Source: Maricaulis sp.
GTDB taxonomy: Bacteria > Pseudomonadota > Alphaproteobacteria > Caulobacterales > Maricaulaceae
Reading direction: 5' to 3'
DNA: 64,000 nt
NCBI RefSeq assembly: GCF_015665295.1
Contig: NZ_JADFAJ010000016.1
Location: 124,001 to 188,000 of the forward strand
The stretch's first letter is position 1. Each line of letters opens with the position of its first letter. This document shows positions 18,881 through 27,897 of this stretch, piece after piece. Both the position numbers and the translations under genes were made by a program. A model generated the notes under the pieces. The model was not told the DNA's origin. It did not search any database and saw only the letters and a program-made list of their open reading frames with translations.

Positions 18881-19579
18881 ATGGCAGGTCAATATATCCC
18901 CATCAGCACGCCCGATGGAACGTTTTCCGCCTATCGCGCCCTGCCAGCCTCCGGAAAAGGCCCGGGCGTGCTTGTACTGCAGGAGATTTTCGGGGTGAAT
19001 GCCGGTATGCGCAAAATCTGCAACGGGCTGGCAGAGGCCGGTTTTGTCGCTCTCTGCCCGGACCTGTTCTGGCGGATCGAACCCGGTATCGAACTCGATG
19101 ACGGTGTCGAGGCCGACCTCGAACGTGCCTTTCAATTGTTCTCGGCATTCGATGTCGAAACCGGCATGCAAGATATCGCAGTGGCAATTGCTCACCTGCG
19201 AGCGGACGACGCCTGCACCGGACGGGTCGGAGCCATGGGTTATTGCCTCGGGGGACTGCTGGCCTTTCTGACCGCGTGCCGTACCGACAGCGACGCCACG
19301 GTTGGCTATTACGGCGTCGGTATCGAGGATCGACTCAAGGAAGCGGACGGGCTGGACCGGCCTCTCCTCCTGCACATCGCCGGCAAGGACCAATTTGTCC
19401 CGCCCGCTGCGCAGGCCAAGATCCACAGTAGTTTCGATGGTCATCCGATGATCCGTTTGGAAGACTATCCCGAGGCGGACCACGCTTTCGCCAGGCCGGA
19501 CGGATCGCATTATTCCCGGGCCAGCGCTGAAAAGGCCAATGGCCTGTCCCTGCAATTCCTGCGTGAAGCGCTCGCTTGA
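18881..19579 (+). CDS. Dienelactone hydrolase family protein
   Basis: 232 residues with an alpha/beta-hydrolase fold. The nucleophile is Cys in GAMGYCLGG (dienelactone hydrolase uses Cys), with Asp in AGKDQFVP and His in EADHAFARP completing the triad. The oxyanion-hole region is LQEIFGVN. Such enzymes hydrolyse dienelactones in aromatic degradation or other esters; no catabolic genes are nearby, so the substrate is unknown. ATG 18881 is preceded by AGGAG at eight bases. Confidence 0.92.
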   Translation: MAGQYIPISTPDGTFSAYRALPASGKGPGVLVLQEIFGVNAGMRKICNGLAEAGFVALCPDLFWRIEPGIELDDGVEADLERAFQLFSAFDVETGMQDIAVAIAHLRADDACTGRVGAMGYCLGGLLAFLTACRTDSDATVGYYGVGIEDRLKEADGLDRPLLLHIAGKDQFVPPAAQAKIHSSFDGHPMIRLEDYPEADHAFARPDGSHYSRASAEKANGLSLQFLREALA

Positions 19580-19640
19580 CACGGAGCGTCACGCGGGCGT
19601 GATTACCGACTCCGGGCAATATGAGTCACACTGCAGTCCT

Positions 19641-20504
19641 GTGACCCTGTCCCAACCGTACAGACAACCGGATAACACCGTGGCCCTTGTCGACGATCTC
19701 CGCGAAGTCCGCCTCGCCGGCTTTCCACTTCGCCTCCCTTTCCTCGCCATGACCACGCTGGCTTGGGTCGCCTGCCTGCTCGTGTTTTCAGGAGCGAGCT
19801 GGATCGACGCGGTTCGGGCGTATCCCGAAGCCAGCTACGGCCGTTACCTGCGCGGCTGGTCAATCGGGCTCCTGCCCTGGCTCATCCTGTTTCCGCTGGT
19901 CTTCAAGCTTGGCGCGCGCCACGTAAATTCAAGCGTCCGGCAAACATTCAGATCTGCCCTGACCGCGGGCTTTATCTCCATGATCGCAGTGACCGCCTAC
20001 GCGGCGATCGCCTTCTCGATCGGTACCGACCTGACACCGATTGAGACCCTCGCCGATCTCGGAATGCGGGCCTTTTTGTGGGATATCGTGTTTTTCGTCA
20101 TGACCTTCCTGATCGGACGTCAGATGCGACCAGTCCAGGATCCGCTGGAGTTTCGGGAACGGGATCTGGGTTCAGTGGCCGTCAAATCCAGCGGACGGGT
20201 CGAATACATCCCCGTACGCGACATTCTCGGAGCAACAGCGCAGGGCAATTACATCGCGCTTCACCTTGAAGACCGGGATGTTCTGCACCGGACAACCATG
20301 GCGCAGCTCGAGGATGCCCTCGGCAATGCCGGCTTTGTCCGCATTCACCGTTCACACCTGGTCAATCCGGCCTGCATCAGCATGGCAAGGTCACGCGGCG
20401 AAAGCTTCCGGATTGTCGAACTCACAAACGGTACACAGCTGCCCGTATCCGACCGCTACCGCAACGAGGTCCGCGCCCAGCTTGACCAGCGCGTTCTCGC
20501 GTGA
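19641..20504 (+). CDS. Membrane-anchored LytTR-domain transcriptional regulator
   Basis: About 287 residues. Four predicted membrane segments (FLAMTTLAWVACLLVFSG; LLPWLILFPLVFKLG; FISMIAVTAYAAIAFSIG; FLWDIVFFVMTFLIG) precede a C-terminal LytTR DNA-binding domain with YIPVRDILGATAQGNYIALH and FVRIHRSHLVN. The domain binds direct repeats in promoters; a membrane sensor part suggests envelope or small-molecule sensing (inference). The ORF stays open to 19539, overlapping the hydrolase end, so a GTG start at 19641 or 19680 is more likely. A hairpin ACCGG-TCCC-CCGGT lies just after it (20534-20547). Confidence 0.82.
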   Translation: MTLSQPYRQPDNTVALVDDLREVRLAGFPLRLPFLAMTTLAWVACLLVFSGASWIDAVRAYPEASYGRYLRGWSIGLLPWLILFPLVFKLGARHVNSSVRQTFRSALTAGFISMIAVTAYAAIAFSIGTDLTPIETLADLGMRAFLWDIVFFVMTFLIGRQMRPVQDPLEFRERDLGSVAVKSSGRVEYIPVRDILGATAQGNYIALHLEDRDVLHRTTMAQLEDALGNAGFVRIHRSHLVNPACISMARSRGESFRIVELTNGTQLPVSDRYRNEVRAQLDQRVLA

Positions 20505-20562
20505 TTGCACGCCGATTACTCCTGACCTTGTGAACCGGTCCCCCGGTCAGCCCGCACCCAAA

Positions 20563-21207
20563 TCAACCCGCGACTGGGTCCATGGCACTGGCGACCGACC
20601 AGCTCGGGCGTGCGGTCAGCCGCGCAAAATAAGCCTTCACCGCAGCCGGAGCATCATCAAACTGTTTGATGATTTTCAGAAGAAACAACATGTAGCCTAC
20701 TGAAATATCCGCCGCTGTGAACCGGTCCGCCGCCAGATAATCACGGCCTGCCAGCCCATGGTCTGCCAGCATGGAAAGCGCCTTCACGGTATCACGCTTG
20801 GCAGATCGCGCGATCACCGGGCTACGGGCCTTCTCGGGCAGCAGCATGGTGTGGGCGAGCAGCAGGGTCACCGGCAGGATCATGCCGCTTTCCCCATAGT
20901 GCAACCATTGAAGAAAGAGGTCGTAGTCGGCTTCATCAGGCGTGACTTCAAGATCCGTCGGCCCGTACCGGCCCATCAGATATTGCAGGATGGCAACCGA
21001 CTCGAACATGACCCGCCCCTTGTCCTCAAGGGCAGGCACCTTGCGCAGCGGATGGATTTCGCCATAAGCCTCATCGCCAGCCGGACGCTGGGCAAAAGGC
21101 ACAGTTTCAAGCGTATAGGGCAGGTCCATTTCCTCAAGCAGCCAGCGAACACGCACAGAGCGCGTCCGCGGCGCATGAAAAAGACGCAGTCCGGATGTAT
21201 CGACCAT
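20563..21207 (-). CDS. Glutathione S-transferase family protein
   Basis: 214 residues with a thioredoxin-like N-terminal domain (LRLFHAPRTRSVRVRWLLEEMDLPY; PLRKVPALED, with the conserved cis-Pro; MFESVAILQYL, glutathione gamma-Glu contact) and an all-helical C-terminal domain. Resembles the bacterial GST subfamily with an N-terminal Ser/Arg rather than Cys at the active site. Start ATG 21207 has a GGGGAGAA site six bases upstream and is preferred to the longer track ORF. Converges with the LytTR gene. Detoxification is likely; substrate unknown. Confidence 0.9.
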   Translation of the reverse strand: MVDTSGLRLFHAPRTRSVRVRWLLEEMDLPYTLETVPFAQRPAGDEAYGEIHPLRKVPALEDKGRVMFESVAILQYLMGRYGPTDLEVTPDEADYDLFLQWLHYGESGMILPVTLLLAHTMLLPEKARSPVIARSAKRDTVKALSMLADHGLAGRDYLAADRFTAADISVGYMLFLLKIIKQFDDAPAAVKAYFARLTARPSWSVASAMDPVAG

Positions 21208-21381
21208 GACATTTCTCCCCGTTCCGGGTTTTCGTTTCTCGACCTTGCACCAGCACCAGCAATCAATACACAGAGGGCACGGTAGATCGTCACTGAAACA
21301 CATAGGCCTGCAACGCGATCCTGCGATGCGATAGGATACCGCGACACCCAAAAAGACCAGTCCAATCCGTGGGAGCCCCCG

Positions 21382-22263
21382 ATGCGAAACATGCTGATCA
21401 CCCCTGTCCTGATCGCGCTGCTCGGCCTCGTCGGCTGCTATGTCGCGCCGACGACCGCCAGCGACAACCCTGCCGCGCCGGCCGCGGCGCTGACCTGTTT
21501 CCGTGAAAACGGTCACGCCATGCTGGCCGCACATCGCGGCGGTCCGTCAACCGGATACCCCGAGAACGCGCTGTCCAGCCTGCGACGCCTGGCCGATCTC
21601 GGCGTTCTTTATGCCGAGATCGATGTGCGCCGCGCCGCCGACGGCACGCTCTTCCTGCTGCACGACGACACGCTGGACCGGACGACCAACGGCACGGGAG
21701 ATCTGACGGGGCGCACCTGGCCGGAGCTCGCGACCTACAGACTGCGTGACAATGAGGGTCATGATGTTGAAGAAGGCATACCAAGCCTTGCCCAGGCCTT
21801 TGAAGTCGCGCGGACCAATGGTCTGATCCTCAATCTTGATCTCAAGGATGTCGATGCGACGGAGATTGTCGCGCAAATCCGCGAACATCAGGCGCGCGAC
21901 CTGGTCGCCATCATTGCCTATTCCGTCGAGGATGCTGCCGCGCTGCACGCGCTAGATCCCGGCCTCGTCCTGTCAGTTCCTCACGATATCAGTGCGTTGA
22001 CCAATGCCGGCGTCAATCTGGCAACGAGCTATGTCTGGCTGGGTACCGGTCCGGTCAATCCGGCGGCCGACGCCGCTCTGGCCGAGCTCGGCATTGAAAC
22101 ATCCGCAGGCCTGTTCCGCCGCGAGAATGGCGGCGCTGCCCCCTATCTCGAAGCCAAGGCAGCCGGCATCGAACTTCTCTCGATTGACAATGTCGAGGCT
22201 GCCGTCGCGGCCCTGGGCGGATCCGAGCACCTCAGACACCAGATTGCCACCTGCTCGCCCTAG
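21382..22263 (+). CDS. Glycerophosphodiester phosphodiesterase family lipoprotein
   Basis: 293 residues. The N-terminus is a lipoprotein signal with lipobox LVGC, so the enzyme is membrane-anchored on the periplasmic side. The GDPD catalytic pattern is intact: AHRGGPSTGYPEN (His-Arg, Glu-Asn), AEIDVRRAADGTLFLLHDD (metal Glu-Asp and His) and DRTTNGTGDL. The family hydrolyses glycerophosphodiesters to glycerol 3-phosphate plus alcohol. The C-terminal part is consistent with a TIM barrel. Divergent from the GST gene by 174 bp. Confidence 0.93.
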   Translation: MRNMLITPVLIALLGLVGCYVAPTTASDNPAAPAAALTCFRENGHAMLAAHRGGPSTGYPENALSSLRRLADLGVLYAEIDVRRAADGTLFLLHDDTLDRTTNGTGDLTGRTWPELATYRLRDNEGHDVEEGIPSLAQAFEVARTNGLILNLDLKDVDATEIVAQIREHQARDLVAIIAYSVEDAAALHALDPGLVLSVPHDISALTNAGVNLATSYVWLGTGPVNPAADAALAELGIETSAGLFRRENGGAAPYLEAKAAGIELLSIDNVEAAVAALGGSEHLRHQIATCSP

Positions 22264-22323
22264 CAAGCCCGGCGCGATTGGGCTCATACTCCTCGTCCTG
22301 ACGCACTCAAGAAGGCTTGCAGC

Positions 22324-23298
22324 ATGTCAAAGGCCATCCGGATCACTGAGGTCGGCGCGCCAACCGTCATGACCCTCATCGATCATCATGCACCCTCACC
22401 CGGCCCGGGCCAGTTGCTCATCCGTCATGCGGCAATCGGAGTGAATTATATCGATACCTATCACCGATCCGGCCTTTATCCGGTCCCGCTGCCAAGCGGA
22501 ATCGGGCTCGAGGCGGCCGGTACGGTGGAAGCGGTCGGTGCCGGGGTCGACGATTTTGCCCCGGGTGATCGTGTCGCCTATGGCAGCGGCCCGATCGGCG
22601 CCTATGCGACGTACAATAACGTGGCCGCCGGCCGCGTCGCGAGACTCCCCGATACGGTCGGTTTCGACCAGGCTGCAGCAATCATGCTCAAAGGCATGAC
22701 CGCGCGTTATCTGCTCAAGGAGACCTTTCCGGTCCAGCCCGGCGATACGGTCGTCTACCATGCCGCTGCCGGCGGCGTCGGCCTGGTCATGTGCCAATGG
22801 GCACGTGATCTCGGCGTATCGCTGATCGGTACGGCCAGCACCGACGAGAAATGTGACCTCGCCCTTTCGATGGGCGCGACCCACATGATCAACTCTTCAC
22901 GTGAGAATGTCGTGGACCGGGTTCGCGAGATCACTGGCGGTGCCGGGGTTCCGGTCGTCTATGATGGTGTGGGAAAATCCACCTTCCACATCTCGCTCGA
23001 TTGCCTGCAACCACGAGGCTTGCTGGCCACTTTCGGAAATGCCTCAGGCCCGGTCACAGGCGTCGATCTAGGCCTTCTTACCCAGAAGGGTTCACTCTAC
23101 GTGACCCGGCCATCGCTGGGACATTATGTGGCCAGTGATGCGGCACTGGCCGCCAATACAGCGGATGTCTTCGACGCTGTAGCGCGTGGCGCCATCAACA
23201 TCACGATCAATCAGCGCTATGGCCTGGATGAAGCCGTGCGGGCGCATGAAGCGCTTGAGGGCCGGCAGACGACAGGAGCCAGCATCCTGATCCCCTGA
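22324..23298 (+). CDS. qor: NADPH:quinone oxidoreductase (zeta-crystallin-like)
   Basis: 324 residues of the zinc-independent MDR family. Typical N-terminus with VNYIDTYHRSGLYPVPLPSGIGLEAAGTVEAVG (quoted in part), and a Rossmann NADPH motif YHAAAGGVGLVMCQWA, ending in the quinone-reductase pattern. No zinc-ligand cysteines of alcohol dehydrogenases are present. It reduces quinones by one or two electrons and is thought protective. Follows the GDPD gene by 60 bp and converges with rho (31 bp). Confidence 0.92.
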   Translation: MSKAIRITEVGAPTVMTLIDHHAPSPGPGQLLIRHAAIGVNYIDTYHRSGLYPVPLPSGIGLEAAGTVEAVGAGVDDFAPGDRVAYGSGPIGAYATYNNVAAGRVARLPDTVGFDQAAAIMLKGMTARYLLKETFPVQPGDTVVYHAAAGGVGLVMCQWARDLGVSLIGTASTDEKCDLALSMGATHMINSSRENVVDRVREITGGAGVPVVYDGVGKSTFHISLDCLQPRGLLATFGNASGPVTGVDLGLLTQKGSLYVTRPSLGHYVASDAALAANTADVFDAVARGAINITINQRYGLDEAVRAHEALEGRQTTGASILIP

Positions 23299-23328
23299 CA
23301 CCCTACGAGCCTAGGTGTCCATCGGGCG

Positions 23329-24657
23329 CTAGGTGTTCATCGAGTCGAAGAACTCGTCATTGGTCTTGGTCTGACGCAGCTTGTCGAGCAGGAATTCAAT
23401 GGCATCCTGAGCGCCCATCGGATTGAGAATCCGGCGCAGGACATACATTTTCTGCAACTGGCTACGATCGACCAGCAGCTCTTCTTTCCGGGTACCGGAT
23501 TTGAGAATGTCGATGGCGGGGAAGACGCGCTTGTCGGCAACCTTCCGGTCCAGAACGACTTCCGAATTACCCGTACCCTTGAACTCCTCGAAGATGACTT
23601 CATCCATCCGCGAGCCGGTATCGATCAGGGCCGTTGCAATAATGGTCAGCGAACCGCCATGCTCGATGTTCCGAGCCGCGCCGAAAAAACGCTTCGGACG
23701 CTGCAGCGCGTTTGCGTCAACGCCACCGGTCAGCACCTTGCCCGAGGACGGCACCACTGTGTTGTAGGCTCGTCCCAGACGGGTGATCGAGTCCAGCAGG
23801 ATCACCACATCACGGCCATGTTCGACGAGACGCTTGGCCTTTTCAATCACCATCTCGGCGACCTGGACGTGACGCGTGGCGGGCTCGTCGAAGGTGGAGG
23901 AGATGACCTCACCCTTCACAGTGCGCTGCATGTCAGTCACTTCTTCCGGACGCTCATCGATCAGCAAGACCATCAGATAGCAATCCGGGTGATTGCTTTC
24001 GATCGCGTGCGCTATGTTCTGCAAGAGAACGGTCTTGCCGGTCCGTGGCGGCGCAACAATCAGGCCACGCTGTCCCTTGCCGAGCGGGGCGACAATGTCG
24101 ATCACACGACCGGAGCGATCCTTCACCGTCGGATCGGCCAGCTCCATGTTGAAGCGGCTTTCGGGGTAAAGCGGGGTAAGATTGTCGAAATGGACCTTGT
24201 GGCGTGCTGATTCCGGGTCCTGGAAGTTGATGGTCGAAACCTTCAGCAAAGCAAAATAGCGTTCGCCATCACGCGGGCTGCGTATCTCGCCTTCCACGGT
24301 ATCACCGGTACGAAGTCCGAACTTTCGGATCTGGGTCGGTGAGACATAGATATCATCCGGACCGGCCAGATAATTGGATTCCGGCGAGCGCAGGAAGCCG
24401 AAACCGTCCTGCAGCACTTCCAGCACTCCACCACCATGAATCTCGACATCCCGCTCCGCCAGGGATTTGAGAATGGCGAACATCATGGCTTGTTTGCGGA
24501 GAGAGGAGGCGTTCTCGATCTCGAGCGCCTCGGCAAACTCCACCAACTCGGTTGGCTTCTTCTCTTTGAGACCCTGCAGCGTCATGCGCTCCAGACCTTC
24601 AAGCAGAGCCGGAACGGGAACAGTTGCAGGTGCGGGTGAGGAAATTTCGTCGGTCAT
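23329..24657 (-). CDS. rho: Transcription termination factor Rho
   Basis: 442 residues, the usual size. N-terminal helical region with [20 protein letters not shown]-binding OB fold [17 protein letters not shown], and the RecA-like motor with Walker [15 protein letters not shown], Walker B-like [14 protein letters not shown] and the Q/R loop area [15 protein letters not shown]. Rho terminates untranslated transcripts. In Caulobacter rho is at the same place beside hemH and hemE. The 223-bp gap before hemJ holds no visible gene; autoregulation in the leader is typical for rho but not shown here. Confidence 0.98.
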   Translation of the reverse strand: MTDEISSPAPATVPVPALLEGLERMTLQGLKEKKPTELVEFAEALEIENASSLRKQAMMFAILKSLAERDVEIHGGGVLEVLQDGFGFLRSPESNYLAGPDDIYVSPTQIRKFGLRTGDTVEGEIRSPRDGERYFALLKVSTINFQDPESARHKVHFDNLTPLYPESRFNMELADPTVKDRSGRVIDIVAPLGKGQRGLIVAPPRTGKTVLLQNIAHAIESNHPDCYLMVLLIDERPEEVTDMQRTVKGEVISSTFDEPATRHVQVAEMVIEKAKRLVEHGRDVVILLDSITRLGRAYNTVVPSSGKVLTGGVDANALQRPKRFFGAARNIEHGGSLTIIATALIDTGSRMDEVIFEEFKGTGNSEVVLDRKVADKRVFPAIDILKSGTRKEELLVDRSQLQKMYVLRRILNPMGAQDAIEFLLDKLRQTKTNDEFFDSMNT

Positions 24658-24880
24658 GGTGTTACTATCAGCTCAAGCACAAGAGCGTGGCCGGACAGGG
24701 CCTTACGCGATCAAGCAAGTCGGGTGCCGCCAATGCGGAGGTAACCCGTTAATTGAGGAGCAGACGGGCGCGCTGGGATGTACGCGTCTCACGTCACGAA
24801 AGAAGGGATCCTGGAAAAGGAGTCGAGAAACCCTTGCCATGCAGCCCGCCCAGCGTCAAGCGCAAGCAGGTGATTGCCTG

Positions 24881-25336
24881 CTAATTCAACGCGACGACAG
24901 CGATTATAACTATCGCTATGGCGAGCACGAAGGGCAGCTCATTGAGCAGGCGATAGCGCTTGTCGCCCCAGTCATTTGTACCAGCCTGGAAATGCTTGAA
25001 TCGCGTGGCAAAAACATGGTGCAAACCGGTCATGCCGACAATCAGCAGGAATTTTGCAAGCCAGGCCCAGCCCAGAAAGACAGACCAGCTGCCCGCGCGA
25101 TCCGCGTTTGACCAGACGAGCGCCAGGCCAAAAATCCAGGCCACGATCATGGCCGGGTTCATGATGATTTTGAGCAGACGTTGTTCCTGCAGTTTCAGTG
25201 TCTCATCCAGCTCGCCGCCAGGCGTCGCGTCACAATGATAGACAAACAGCCGCGGCAAATAGAGCAAGCCGGCCATCCAGGCGATTACCGCCAGGATGTG
25301 AAAGGCCCGCAACCAGTCATATGCCGCCAGCAACAT
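24881..25336 (-). CDS. hemJ: Protoporphyrinogen IX oxidase HemJ (UPF0093/CopD-like)
   Basis: 151 residues with four membrane segments. The N-terminal RAFHILAVIAWMAGLLYLPRL has the conserved His and Lys/Arg of the HemJ family; LVWSNADRAGSWSVFLGWAWLAKFLL and FVLAIAIVIIAVVALN are later segments. HemJ oxidises protoporphyrinogen IX in bacteria without HemG/HemY. It lies between hemH and rho, grouping late heme genes at the origin. A small hairpin (AGCAGG-TGATTG-CCTGCT) overlaps its stop codon. Confidence 0.9.
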   Translation of the reverse strand: MLLAAYDWLRAFHILAVIAWMAGLLYLPRLFVYHCDATPGGELDETLKLQEQRLLKIIMNPAMIVAWIFGLALVWSNADRAGSWSVFLGWAWLAKFLLIVGMTGLHHVFATRFKHFQAGTNDWGDKRYRLLNELPFVLAIAIVIIAVVALN

Positions 25337-25351
25337 GTTAGCCCCGCTTGA

Positions 25352-26398
25352 TCAAACCTTGCCTGCAAGCTTGCACGGACATGCGCTGCAGTCAGCCGGA
25401 CAAATCCGCTCACCTCGCTCCGAACGCAGCCCGCCGGGACCACGCAAGGCACCCCCAACCAGATTGGCCAGGGCTTCGATGAACACCGGATCACAACCGA
25501 GAGCCGGCACCCGAATATATTCCTTCACCCCCAGCTCGTGGGCAATTTCGGCATATTCTTCGTCCAGCTCGACGAGGGTTTCGATATGTTCGGATACAAA
25601 GGCGATCGGGGTCAGCATGATGGATTTTCCATCCCTGGCCGCTTTTTCGATCGCGGTTTCGGTCGATGGACCGATCCATTCCAGCGGCCCGACCCGGCTC
25701 TGGTAACAAATCTCCACATCCGGAAACTCCGGCAATTGCTGGCGCACGGCCGCAACAGTCTGCTCCACCTGCCACTGGTAGGGATCACCCGCATCAATAA
25801 TCTTCTTGGGCAGACCGTGTGCGGAAAACAGGAGCCGAACATTGTCCGGTCGCCCTGCCTTCTCCCAGGTCTTGCGGATCAACGCTGCATGAACATCCAG
25901 GAAAGCGGCCTCCGTCGGATAGCAGCAGATCGCGTGGGTCTCCGGACCGCCGGCATCCCGCCAGGCTTTCAGGGACGACCCCGTTGTCGTGGTCGAGAAG
26001 TGCGGATAGAGCGGCAAAAGCACAGTTTCATCCGGCTGCCAAGCTTTCACCTCATCAGCCACATCATGGGTGAACGGGTGCCAGTAACGCATCGCCGGCC
26101 AAATCCGGATATCATGATCAGGCCACTGTGGAGACAAGTGTTCAGCCAGAGCATTCGCCTGGCGGATGGTTTCAGGCAACAAGGGGGATCCGCCGCCCAT
26201 CTTGGCATAATTGGCCCGGGCCTCCTTGGCGCGGGTCGTCGAGATGAGCAGGGCCAGCGCTTCACGGATCAGACCCGGTGCCTGGATAATGGCCGGATCA
26301 CGGAACAGGTTACGCAAGAAGGGTCGCACGGCCTCGGGTCCGTCGGGACCGCCGAGATTGAACAGTATTACTGCGAGTTTCTTGCGCCCGTTATTCAC
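25352..26398 (-). CDS. hemH: Ferrochelatase with C-terminal cysteine cluster
   Basis: 348 residues from GTG 26398, which gives the normal length before LAVILFNLGGPDGPEA; the ORF also contains an ATG at 26455 that would overlap hemE by 41 bp. HemH inserts Fe2+ into protoporphyrin IX. The conserved LLFSAHGLPK holds the catalytic His, and the segment SRVGPLEWIGPSTE follows. The last ~17 residues carry CPADCSACPC, four cysteines in a pattern fitting the [2Fe-2S] cluster known from Caulobacter ferrochelatase. Operon with hemE upstream and hemJ downstream. Confidence 0.95.
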   Translation of the reverse strand: MNNGRKKLAVILFNLGGPDGPEAVRPFLRNLFRDPAIIQAPGLIREALALLISTTRAKEARANYAKMGGGSPLLPETIRQANALAEHLSPQWPDHDIRIWPAMRYWHPFTHDVADEVKAWQPDETVLLPLYPHFSTTTTGSSLKAWRDAGGPETHAICCYPTEAAFLDVHAALIRKTWEKAGRPDNVRLLFSAHGLPKKIIDAGDPYQWQVEQTVAAVRQQLPEFPDVEICYQSRVGPLEWIGPSTETAIEKAARDGKSIMLTPIAFVSEHIETLVELDEEYAEIAHELGVKEYIRVPALGCDPVFIEALANLVGGALRGPGGLRSERGERICPADCSACPCKLAGKV

Positions 26399-26414
26399 GA
26401 CCTGCCCCCAGACA

Positions 26415-27452
26415 TCAGGCGCGTGACCGGATTCGCGCCAGTAATTGCTCGACATGACTCACCGGCACGTCCGGCGTTATCCCGTGGCCGAGATTGAAGA
26501 TATGGGGCCGGCCCGCCCAACTATCCAGCAAGCGATCCACCTCGCTATCCAGAGCCTTGCCGCCGGCCCGCAAGGCGGCAGGATCAAGATGGCCCTGGAC
26601 GGGCATGCCGGCCGGAAGCACGGACTGGATCCAGGCCGGGTCCACTGCCGTATCGATGGCGATCGCCGTGACCCCGGTTTCGCGGGCATAGCGCGGGTAA
26701 AGCGTTCCGGCGCCACGCGGAAAGCCGATGATCGGGACATCAACGCCAGCAGCCCGGACCGCCTCGATGATCCGTCGCGTCGGCCGGATGATGACCCGCT
26801 CGAACAGGGGCTCCGGAAGGCCTTCGGCCCAACTGTCGAACAGCTTGAGGACTTCGGCCCCACAGCGCGCCTGCATGACCAGATATTCTGCCGTGACATC
26901 GGCAATCCTGTCCATCATGGCATCAAAGGCCTCCGGATGCTCCCAGGCCGCCACGCGGGCGCGGAACCGGTCCTTCGAACCGCCGCCCTCGATCATGTAG
27001 GTCGCGACGGTCCAGGGCGATCCGGCAAAGCCGATCATCGTCGTGGTCTCGGGCAATTGTGGCACGACCCGTTTGAGGGTTTCGCCAATCGGGGCCAGCA
27101 CGGCTTCCGTCTGGTCCGTCCTCAATTCCTCGAACAGCCTCGGATCGAAGGGTTCCAGCTGCGGACCCTCGCCGGTTACGAACCAGACCTTGCGGCCCAG
27201 CGCGATCGGCACCAGCAGGATATCGGCAAACAGGATCGCGGCATCAAAGCCGAAGCGCCGGATGGGTTGAAGGGTCACTTCTGCGGCCAGATCGGGCGAG
27301 AAGCAGAAATCGATGAAGTTCTTCGCCCGGGAGCGTACTTCGCGATATTCCGCGAGATAGCGCCCGGCCTGACGCATCAGCCAGACAGGCGGGGGCGAGA
27401 CGGCTTGACCGGCGAGAACCTGAAGGAGGGGTTTTTGGATCATGTCATTCAT
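26415..27452 (-). CDS. hemE: Uroporphyrinogen III decarboxylase
   Basis: 345 residues, the usual length. It converts uroporphyrinogen III to coproporphyrinogen III. The N-terminal PPVWLMRQAGRYLAEYR is the family signature, with the conserved Arg residues; GFAGSPWTVATYMIEGGGSKD and GFPRGAGTLYPRYA are later motifs. In Caulobacter hemE also forms one border of Cori, and the strong hemE promoter overlaps the origin. Here the gene starts (ATG 27452) at the left edge of the proposed oriC. A second in-frame ATG at 27443 is present. Confidence 0.97.
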   Translation of the reverse strand: MNDMIQKPLLQVLAGQAVSPPPVWLMRQAGRYLAEYREVRSRAKNFIDFCFSPDLAAEVTLQPIRRFGFDAAILFADILLVPIALGRKVWFVTGEGPQLEPFDPRLFEELRTDQTEAVLAPIGETLKRVVPQLPETTTMIGFAGSPWTVATYMIEGGGSKDRFRARVAAWEHPEAFDAMMDRIADVTAEYLVMQARCGAEVLKLFDSWAEGLPEPLFERVIIRPTRRIIEAVRAAGVDVPIIGFPRGAGTLYPRYARETGVTAIAIDTAVDPAWIQSVLPAGMPVQGHLDPAALRAGGKALDSEVDRLLDSWAGRPHIFNLGHGITPDVPVSHVEQLLARIRSRA

Positions 27453-27734
27453 CCGCCCTGCTTAGGCATGTCTTATCGACGGATCAATCAGTCCCTTTCA
27501 TCTCTCTAAAAAGATTAAATAGATTGTTGAAGTTTGTTGGGGCGTTGATGACGTGGATGACCGGGTTTTTACCCGTTATCCGGCGAGGTATGGCCGGGTT
27601 TTCTCCCTCCACAACTGGCGATATTCGATGAACGGCAAAATTGATTTCAGCAAATTAAAACAAAGCGTTACTGATCTGAATAGATGTGGAATGACAGTGG
27701 AAAACCGTTGCGCCGACGGCCATCAGCCAAAACA

Positions 27735-27743
27735 TGATCCACA
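27735..27743 (+). promoter_or_regulatory. DnaA G-box TGATCCACA
   Basis: Exact match to the moderate-affinity DnaA G-box described for Caulobacter Cori. It is followed 4 bp later by a weaker TTTCCACGA and by an inverted CTGTCCACA at 27767-27775, a cluster of three sites in 41 bp. Confidence 0.7.
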
Positions 27744-27860
27744 AACCTTTCCACGAAGGGATGAGATGTGGACAGCGCTGTGGGTTGTTCATGGTAAGAC
27801 CGGGTACTACTCACAGTCTTCCTCTGCTGATTGCCGAGTTGGGGAAAACAGCCCTATTTA

Positions 27861-27875
27861 TTAACAATTGGTAAA
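27861..27875. promoter_or_regulatory. CtrA-like box TTAA-N7-TAAA
   Basis: TTAACAATTGGTAAA matches 7 of the 8 defined positions of the CtrA consensus TTAA-N7-TTAA. It lies 23 bp upstream of the ppsR ATG at the right edge of the origin, a position where CtrA could both block initiation and control transcription (inference from Caulobacter). ctrA itself is not in the window. Confidence 0.45.
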
Positions 27876-27897
27876 CGCTATCCCGGTGCCCGGCCCC

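Larger units (their letters stand above)
27453..27897. other. oriC: Proposed chromosomal replication origin (oriC)
   Basis: A 445-bp gene-free gap between divergent hemE and ppsR, the borders of Caulobacter Cori. Content: an AT-rich run (about 27508-27540, TCTCTAAAAAGATTAAATAG...) likely for unwinding; a hairpin CGGGT-TTTT-ACCCG (27562-27575); DnaA-box-like nonamers, namely TTATCCGGC (27576), CCCTCCACA (27605), complement of CATTCCACA (27685) and of TTTCCACTG (27695), TGATCCACA (27735, identical to the Caulobacter G-box), TTTCCACGA (27748) and complement of CTGTCCACA (27767); and TTAA-N7-TAAA (27861). Gene polarity switches here from leftward to rightward. The ORF at 27553-27864 is not a gene. 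Confidence 0.88.

Noticed and set aside
22894-22907. parS-like TCTTCACGTGAGAA inside qor.
   Set aside because: Only 10 of 14 positions match; CACGTG cores are common in this GC-rich sequence.
24865-24882. Hairpin AGCAGG-TGATTG-CCTGCT overlapping the hemJ stop.
   Set aside because: Short stem with no T tract; weak evidence for a terminator.
27553-27864. 103-codon ORF inside the proposed oriC.
   Set aside because: It runs through DnaA boxes, has no ribosome binding site and no recognisable domain.
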